The translations under genes and the position numbers were made by a program. This document shows positions 33,673 through 40,838 of a DNA stretch of 40,838 bases, in pieces; the first letter of the stretch is position 1, and each line of letters starts with the position of its first letter. The DNA comes from Helochares maculicollis (taxonomy: Eukaryota; Arthropoda; Insecta; Coleoptera; Hydrophilidae). Location: contig JAWQRO010000377.1 in assembly GCA_033557835.1 (NCBI GenBank), positions 1 to 40,838 on the forward strand, in the 5' to 3' direction. The notes beneath the pieces were generated by a model. The model was not told the origin of the DNA, made no database searches, and saw only the letters and a list, made by a program, of their open reading frames with translations.

Positions 33673-36600
33673 CAACTTTTCCGATGAAGATATTTAAATT
33701 TCACAAAAAATTAGACTAACAGTCTGGAATATTTTTGTTCAATAAATTGTGTAGTACTAGAAGATTTATATGATTACATCATAAAAAATTCTTTGCTACT
33801 ATTAATTATTTGATGTAAATATAAAAATATCATGTTTTAAACTATATTTTTTCACCACATTATTAGTATAATACATATATCACTTTTTAATAAGACCCTT
33901 GAAATGCAATTTGTTTTCATTTCAGTATCTATTTATTAATAAAAAAATTTAATTGTTCAGCTACGATTTCATTTTTGAGTTTTTGCGTATGCCATATTTT
34001 TTAAAGTGTTTCCTAGTTAATTATACTGCCTAAGTATGTTTGCATTAATTACATAAAATAGTTTTAGAAAGGTTTGGACGAGATGTTAATGTTTACATAT
34101 AGTGGCATTTTGTTTTGGCATATTTGGGTCATAAATTTGTTTGAGCTATAGTAATATCTAGCACAGAAGATGGTTTTCTATTATTGAAAAAATTATTAAA
34201 ATTATCTAGAACGTCCTGTACTAGAATATTTAATAAGAATAAATTTTAGTCAGATATTGCTATCATTTGCCGTGATTTTTGGTCAATCTTACTTAATATT
34301 TTGACATGGCCTAAATAGAATGAGAGTTGGTCTCAACTGTTGATTTTTATTGCTTGAATATAAATGTATTATTAATTTGATGGATTTAATGGATATGCGT
34401 TTACGTTGTTAAAAATATTTGTAAAATATGCGGTAAAATGAAATTTTAGAATGTAAAAAGCTAAGAAGCGAAAATTAAAGAGTGTTCGTTCCGTGCGTAC
34501 TTTGGTATCTTAAACTTTCAAAAACAACCACAGAAATACAGTATCATTAATGTAATAATGTAAACTACACATATTTTTGCAAGACACTATGGCCTTTCAT
34601 CAATAACCATTCGTTTACTTGTCATTTTCCTCTAAACAAATTAATTTAATTTAAAAGGAAACAGAAAACATCGAAAATATATTTAGCCTCACTAACTCGA
34701 AATCTTGTTATACACTATATACATAAAAAACTAAATATGTAATTTTAATCATCGTTAATAAATTAATATTTCTGGTCTGGCTTATAATTTTAATAACTGG
34801 CTAATAGCTAAAGATCAATTAGTATTTAATTCAAAAAGTTGGGAAACGTTTTAAATATTAAGCCCCTATTAGGGCACTTGACTACAAGTAAACATATTTT
34901 GTTTATAAATCGTTCACTAAACTTTAACACTATTTTGAAATGAAGTTGGCTCTCTGTATACTTTGTATGTAGAATGATGACCTTCACGGTAAAATATCAT
35001 TGAGCAAAATTCTATCCTGAAAACTATTTCTCATTCTGTGACCTCTCCTTATTAATTTATTTATTATATCCCTACTACATATAATATGTTTTCAATAGAT
35101 TCAAGAAGTTTTGTTATTTAAAAAAAATGTAATGTTTATGTGATGATTCGATCTTCGGATAAACAAGAGGTGGTTTACTTAGAAAAATTGTTAATTATAT
35201 TATAACTTGTAGTTAAAAAAACTACCGTAAAATTAATACTAACCACAATATTTTAAAAAATAATGATTTTGTGAGTTATTTTCATAATAAACATCAATTA
35301 TAAAATTTAGAAAAAAATTAACTTTTTTGCAAACAAAATAGCAGATCTACCAAATTAGCAATTCTTTTATGCAGGAGGAAATATTTGCATTATTTTGCAC
35401 AGGCTCATTTTATGATATTTACTATTAATATCTTCAAATTTTACAAATATATGTAATTCTAGTAAGAGATGCGTTTTATCAAAAGTAATTTATGTTTTTT
35501 ATATTTCAAGAGCTTTTGTCATGAACTATGAGTAATCATTTAAGGAATAATGTTTCGTTCTTCTGTTTATGCCTATACGCTACTTAGACAAAGTATCGCA
35601 ATGCCAACAGTATTGTTTATTTTTGTAACAAAATAACACTTTTAATAACAATTTATTTGGCATGTTTGCAAATTACTCTCATCAACAAATGTTCAATATT
35701 TATAGTATACATGTATATTCCAGTTCAATGTGTACATCACCTAACAGTTTAAAATGTGTCAAAATTTCAGCATTGTGAAAACATAAACCTGCACGAGTTG
35801 TACCGTTAAGTCTTTGTTTATACAGTGTTGATATGTTTATAAAAAATGTTAAATTAAATTCCAAACTTTCCATTTCTATAGCTACCGAACATTTCTCAAT
35901 TGATAGACAGTTTGGCGTATATTTTACATATTTTTATTCATATTACTTTTTGTTTCAACCAGACAAAGCACCAAAATCTACATTTATTTGCTACGCCATT
36001 TTTCAAAATTTTTGCATTGATATAAAATCAGTTTAATCAACTGCACAACTCTTAACGCCAATTTGTATGTTGCAAAACCTGAAATGTTACAGCAAAATCT
36101 TTAGAGCTTCGGCCAGCCTGCAATACACAAATTATATCGCAGAAAAACCATATTCTTTGCGTCAGATTTTATTCTTCCTCTCATTACTCATCCGTTTTGT
36201 CACCAACATTCAAATAAAAGTGAATTATGGTGTTGTGATTCATTCCGTAAAAATATCCAATCCATAATCTATCCTCGTTTCAGCCAACTCCTCATAACAT
36301 TAATTAAAATCCAGGAAACGAAAGTTTGATTATAGGTGGCTCCATCTGCGGCTTAATTATATTTATGTGACGACATTTGCGTTCGTGTAAATACGGTGTA
36401 AGGACGTAATCGCTGTAGATTTTTTGAGTCTGTTATTAATGGACTGAGAGGGCAATTGTCGTTTTACTACAATAGTCTGGCCAGAATCATGATTCGTCCG
36501 ATCCAACAGAGCGCTCAGTTATTTCTATTTTTAGATGATGTGTCTAAAAATCACTGTTTCAACCACTGCTCTTGTACATTCTACAGCTGCCTCATCAATG

Positions 36601-37001
36601 CTCCTTTTAATCTCTCGCAGCACGTACAAAACGAAAAACTCTCAAAGTAACAAGCGATAATAGTAGCCAAAAGGACAAGGCAGTTGCTGTTAAGGCTGTT
36701 TGGAAATTGCCGGAATTTTACTACCTACTCTCAATCAGCGTTTTCTACTTGTTATATGGCCGCACACATCTATCTAACCGAGAAGAAGACAAATTCACTC
36801 ATTTGTACCTTCGTAATTAAAGAAGTTGGTTTGATGTGTATGTTACATCATAAGATTTAATTGGAGGAGTCCAATCCTACAAGAGGGGAACAACTTATGA
36901 CTTTTGCTACATACATAAATGGCGACATAAAATCTTGTTCCTAGTGAAAACTAGCGTATGGCAAAGTAAAATGATGCAAAGTGACCAGAATATGTAGTTA
37001 C

Positions 37002-37184
37002 CTTCATAGATGATGGGTTGCTTTTCCCTAAAGTAAGTGAGCGCGGGGAATTTGGTGATGCCATATTGCTTAGCGAGTCGCTTGTCGTTGATTTTGACAA
37101 AATCAACACCAAAAGAGTCGGTGTCGTCGTCAATTTGTTCTAACTCTTGCAGCACACGGTCACAGGTTGTACAGCTGCGTGCAT
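37002..37184 (-). CDS. Thioredoxin-array protein, exon 2 (first half of repeat 1, CTTC)
   Basis: A 183-base half-domain exon begins YARSCTTCDRVLQELEQID. With exon 1 this gives VAVFWYARSCTTC, close to the PDI/thioredoxin FWYA-WC--C context, so this is the most classical active site of the array. DFVKINDKRLAKQYGI, FPALTYF (cis-Pro) and IIYE follow, ending at GTAACT, phase 1. Confidence 0.92.
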
Positions 37185-38630
37185 CTGGAACAAAAGAAAA
37201 TTAAATACAATCTAACGATTTAATGTCTACAAACGTTATTTTGATATTTCCATCGTGATGTTAGTAACTTGGACGGTAGAATGAAAGTTCTAATAGGAAC
37301 GTGAATTTCGTTATAATTCCACGCAAAGCTGATGGCAGGCTTAATAGGTTTTTGGCATTTCTCGGAAAGATCAAAACAGGCGGGCTAAGCATTTATTGAT
37401 TGGAGTGAGTAGGCAAAACATATATTGGACGTAAAAAAGATTTGATGACCAATCGAAATATTTTAGAGTCAATCGAAATATTTTAGAGTCAATCGAAATA
37501 CGTTACAGATAATTGAAATGTTTTACAGCCAATTGAATGCCACACGAGCATTTATATATATTATGACCGCGTTCGTGACACTTACCGCATCAACATTTTT
37601 TTCCAAGACTCGGATCCCGAAATACATGAAATCCATTAAATTGGGTCACCATAGAGTGCATTTATTTCATGAAACGGGATCTACCAGCCATAGAAAATGC
37701 AATTTTACTGACAAAATATTGCATCATAGCAAATATTATAAACACCATTCTAAAAAGCAGTTCTAAAAACCAGGTTTATAATTCTTCACGCTAAATTGTG
37801 AATTATTTAAGGTCATATTCATAATAAATTAAAGTTTAACGGACGAATTTTAGTGGACTTTTAATTTTGTAGGTCATTACACTGACCGATCAACTTAACT
37901 CTTTCTATTTACTCAATACGTAATGCAAAATCCCCAAAAAATTATTTTCGGAATCACATTTTTAGACTGCAAATCGCGCAAATATTTCTGTTTTTTCTCA
38001 GCGTGTGGAATAATTACATAAATTCATAGTAGGAGTATTTTCACCTTCGTATCGTGCATTAGCAGCGATCATCAAACAACTTATTTGATAATTTGATCCA
38101 TGAAAACGTCAACAATCCAAAGGATTTAAGAAGATTTAGTAGCGAATTTATGTAAAAAAATAGTTGACGAAATGTTAGATTAAAATAGCTCGGTGGCACC
38201 TTAGAAATAGATGTGTATTAAGCATCTGCAGAATTAGGTTAGGTTACAAAGACGAATTGCAAAACTGATAGGACGGCCATTGCCGCTTCTGTTGAAATTT
38301 TGGCGGCCGCCATATCCTCATGAAATTTTGGATGGTCGGAAGGCCAACGTCGCGGGAGCGCCGCAAAAACCCATCCCGTGTCTCAGTATAATGTGAAAAT
38401 TGTGCGGGAGTTGAGTCCTGTACGTAACCAGAACATCCGGCTGGCCGTGGTTAGTCGAGCCAAATCGGGTATGGCAGAATGAATCTGCGGCTGTGCTCAA
38501 TGACACTTGATGCTTGTAAAAACAAAAACACACAGATCATCCCGCACTACATGACCGCTCGGCCCGCACTGGGTCATCAAACCGTTTTTTGCCATAAATT
38601 TCCAATAGCACTCCCCATAGCACTACTTAC
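37185..38630 (-). other. First coding intron of the thioredoxin-array gene
   Basis: About 1.45 kb, phase 1, containing the 20-base tandem repeat at 37451-37537. The end near 38280-38570 is more GC-rich, next to the promoter-proximal exon. No other exon is seen. Confidence 0.7.
37451..37537 (+). repeat. 20-base tandem repeat
   Basis: About 4.3 units of the 20-mer AATCGAAATATTTTAGAGTC. The first two units are identical; the third and fourth diverge (AATCGAAATACGTTACAGAT, AATTGAAATGTTTTACAGCC). This is an intronic minisatellite with decay toward one side. Confidence 0.9.
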
Positions 38631-38778
38631 ACCAGAAGACGGCTACGTAATCCTTATCCTGGAGTATCCTTTCCAGCTGCTTGGCCGTGACCTCCTCTAT
38701 GACGGGTTCTTGGGCTGGTTTCTTGGCCCCCTGCACGGTCGACGTGGCCAAAGCCACCAGTAGCAGCCACCACCACAT
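38631..38778 (-). CDS. Thioredoxin-array protein, exon 1 (signal peptide, start of repeat 1)
   Basis: ATG at 38778 opens MWWWLLLVALATSTVQG, a compact signal peptide with likely cleavage after the small residues near VQG. AKKPAQEPVIEEVTAKQLER and DKDYVAVFW follow, the first helix and strand of repeat 1. The exon leaves phase 1 at GTAAGTAG. The upstream open frame (to 38850) lacks an ATG, and its GTG is not credible as a start, so this Met is chosen. Confidence 0.9.
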
Positions 38779-39479
38779 GCTGCTGTCCACTGCTCCACTC
38801 GAACCAAGAGAGAACGTCGCGGCGCGCGATCCAACAGAAACGACGCTCACCCACTCCCACCACTCTGAAGCGTCTCAGTCGCTCTCTTGACTTCAGATAC
38901 TCAAATACAGTTGGTTCATTTTCAGCGTTTTTCTGAGCGTGCACCAAGTTCATTCTTTCCACAGTTACCGAGGTTATTCTTGTAATTTCGTTTGTTGACA
39001 TGTTTACCATGTTACCCTCGGAACTAGTATGTGTAGCTTCATGCCTTTTTATCTCATATTCTAAACTGAATTTTTGTTGGTGTTTGATAGGATTTCTTTC
39101 AGAATGTACAAAGCAGAAAATAAAAATAACAAAGTCAAGTCTATGAAAAGAAAGATTATAAATACAAGATTTCTCCTTAAAAAGATTTCATTAAAAACAA
39201 TCACACAAATTAATTAAATAATAAACTTCTTTGTGAGAAGATAATCTTTAAAGCAAATTTAGTTTGTAACTACAGAATATGTTCAAAAAATGCCAATCAA
39301 ATAACTTTGGAATTGTTAAATTATAAAAGTAGCTCAGGTAGACGTTTATAATAAAATATAATAGTCTACTTTATTCACAATATTGTTCAAAATATACATT
39401 CCTAACCATTGTATATTCTACACCTCTCAGTATATCTCCAGTTTTTCTATATTGGATTGAAGTTGAAGAAAAACACGAT
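38779..39479. other. 5' flank of the thioredoxin-array gene
   Basis: About 120 bases directly upstream of the ATG are GC-richer than the surroundings, fitting a 5' UTR and TATA-less core promoter on the minus strand. No TATA box is clear. The rest is AT-rich with no recognised feature. Confidence 0.45.
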
Positions 39480-40490
39480 TTATGGTTACAAATACACTTT
39501 ATTAGTCAGTATAGTCTCCCTGAACATCACTACAATTGGTCCAACAAGATTCCCATCTATGAATTCCATCCTTAAAGAAATCTAGAAGTGTTGCAAAATA
39601 CGCTTCCACAACTGTTATGACCTCATCACTTAGATGTCTTCTGCAAACCGGGTCTTTTTTTACGAATTTTTTACTTCAGCTAATCAAAAGACTATACATG
39701 TTGCGCCCTATTGGATCGGTAAATTGTGACGCTGGTGTCCCCACCACTTTCTCATAGATTAGGTCTACAGATAGGTTTAGTTTTAAGAGTAGTATTAAGT
39801 TGACCAGTTGTAAAGAATAGTACTAATAAGTTGAATACTTGTAAGGCCCTTGTACCATCAAATTTGGGAAGTTTTTAAATACATAACATACATTTTGTTA
39901 TATTTGCTTGCTCGTATTAACGCGCATGAAATGCATCATTCGATCCACTAATATTCAAAATTAATTGTTTTAATAGGTTGCAAGCAATGCACAAACAAAA
40001 TTCCTGTCGCATCCCAAAAAATTGATTCTTCCACCTTTTTGGCCAATTTCTGAACGTTTCGGAGCCGAAGAACCAGGTTCACAACTCTCTTCAGCCTCTT
40101 GATTTGCTTCAGGATCAAGGAGATAGACTCAAATGTCAATACTTCAGACAAAATATTGCTTACACTGCACAACGAAAAGCTTAAGCCTTCTACTAAATCT
40201 CTTTAAGACAGCCAACGATTTTTCAATACGATATCCTGTGTTTTTGGACGTCCTCTACGTGGATAGTCTGCAGCACTTGTACAACCACTTTTAAATTCAT
40301 CAACCCATCTTTCTACTGTACTAATTGAAGGCGAATACTCCTTACACATTTTCAACTTTACTTCATAAATTTCCTTTGCTTTTAAACCTATCAAAAATAA
40401 AAATTCAAACACATCACGATACTCTATTTTCTCTAAAATACTAAATAACTTTTAAACAAAGAATGAATTGACAGATTGAAATGAAAATTC
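39480..40490 (-). mobile_element. Degenerate mariner element, copy 2, split by a nested repeat
   Basis: On the minus strand, 40412-40203 encodes SISTVERWVDEFKSGCTSAA and RRGRPKTQDIVL, a mariner DNA-binding segment. Then SVSNILSEVL and, near the end, EVITVVEAYFATLLDFF, DGIHR and DVQGDYT, a mariner C-terminus. Compared with copy 1 it lacks about 180 bases around the central part and about 100 bases nearer the end. It also carries the dispersed repeat at 39699-39946. It is inactive. Confidence 0.78.
39699..39946 (+). repeat. Dispersed repeat, copy B (nested in mariner copy 2)
   Basis: Related to 5090-5347 along its length, from TGTTGCGCCCTATTGGATCG to CGATCC. Mariner sequence resumes on both sides when compared with copy 1 (CTTCAGCTA before, AATATTCA-AATT-ATTG after), so its ends can be bracketed within a few bases. 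It inserted after the mariner. Confidence 0.7.
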
Positions 40491-40838
40491 CAATGCAATC
40501 ATAATATGAATGCACCAGCATTACAAAACTAGGCTAGCAGCCTTTCTTATCGACCCGAAAACTTAATGCGCAGACTAGTATAGTAGTTGATTAAACATGT
40601 ACTACTGAATCCATGATAAGGTTTGCTAAAGTGAGTATCTTCTCTTCTATAACTACAGGTTACAGTTATAACCCAATTTTAGAGAACATTTTGTAATACC
40701 ACACTTTTGCTTTAAAATATTTACGAGATCTTTGCCTCAACAAATAAAACACGCTTGTAAGATATGTTTGCTTGATACCAAGATGACGCAGTTTGGGGCT
40801 TAGATGCCACAGTATTTTATAACTATATTGCTAAAAAA
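40491..40838. other. Window end, nothing recognised
   Basis: AT-rich sequence without a gene, RNA or repeat I can support. Confidence 0.5.

Larger units (their letters stand above)
32011..37001 (-). other. Large intron 2/3 of the thioredoxin-array gene
   Basis: About 5 kb, phase 1. It contains an inverted repeat pair (32682-32785 and 33571-33672). A low-complexity ATAAATAGAAT/TAAA run lies near 33424-33459. The rest is AT-rich with no exon recognised. Confidence 0.65.
16639..38778 (-). other. Gene span: secreted-pathway multi-thioredoxin-repeat membrane protein
   Basis: Twenty-one minus-strand coding exons join in frame. Skipping exons 12-14 and 18 gives 5,010 coding bases and 1,669 residues: signal peptide, about 15 thioredoxin-fold repeats, one transmembrane helix near residues 1632-1655 and a 14-residue tail. 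Each repeat reads hydrophobic strand (VAVFFY), active-site loop, LEELENIDDE helix, FVKxxD strand, FPALVYF with the cis-proline, IYEGDL and EVLEWL. CxxC is present in repeats 1, 2 and 11-14 and lost in most of the others. Likely an ER or secretory-pathway redox, chaperone or Ca2+-binding protein; this is inference from architecture. Possible ortholog of Drosophila l(2)01289, from memory and unverified. Confidence 0.85.

Noticed and set aside
38654..39010. Minus-strand ORF of 118 codons over the start exon
   Set aside because: It is a shifted frame over exon 1 and its 5' UTR. The signal-peptide frame starting at 38778 is the one that joins exon 2.
1..40838. CRISPR arrays, bacterial operons or phage genes
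   Set aside because: Spliced genes, AATAAA signals and mariner relics show an animal nuclear genome; no regularly spaced palindromic repeats exist.

Overview
The window is AT-rich eukaryotic DNA with GT-AG introns, AATAAA polyadenylation signals and degraded mariner elements. The gene content suggests an insect, possibly a beetle, although the order cannot be fixed from sequence alone. Exon coordinates below were read by eye from splice sites and checked for reading-phase continuity. No homology search or transcript data were available.

Layout: (1) Positions 1-2782, plus strand: the last three coding exons of a DPP8/DPP9-type prolyl dipeptidyl peptidase with a complete Ser-Asp-His triad. (2) About 3.1-9.3 kb: intergenic DNA with one copy of a dispersed repeat and a decayed reverse-transcriptase fragment. 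(3) 9.3-15.3 kb, plus strand: a DGAT2/MOGAT-family acyltransferase with a TATA promoter, a possible upstream mini-exon and a dead mariner in its second coding intron. (4) 15.87-38.78 kb, minus strand, convergent with (3): one very large gene of 21 recognisable exons. It encodes a signal peptide, about 15 tandem thioredoxin-fold repeats and a C-terminal membrane anchor. (5) 39-40.8 kb: a second mariner relic, split by the second copy of the dispersed repeat.

The large minus-strand gene is the main interest. Almost every intron is phase 1 and falls at one of two fixed places in the thioredoxin fold, so half-domains and whole domains behave as interchangeable modules. The outer repeats keep CxxC motifs (CTTC, CKKC at the N-terminal end; CKQC, CEQC, CHIC, CPEC at the C-terminal end). 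Most central repeats have lost both cysteines but keep the cis-proline site and are strongly acidic. An internal exon group (a partial half-domain, a poly-Asp exon and a Lys/Pro/Ala-rich exon) can either be bypassed or end translation. This predicts a 1,669-residue membrane-anchored form and an about 1,155-residue form with an acidic and then basic tail and no anchor. The architecture recalls calsequestrin and PDI. I recall Drosophila l(2)01289 as a multi-thioredoxin protein and possible ortholog, but this is unverified.
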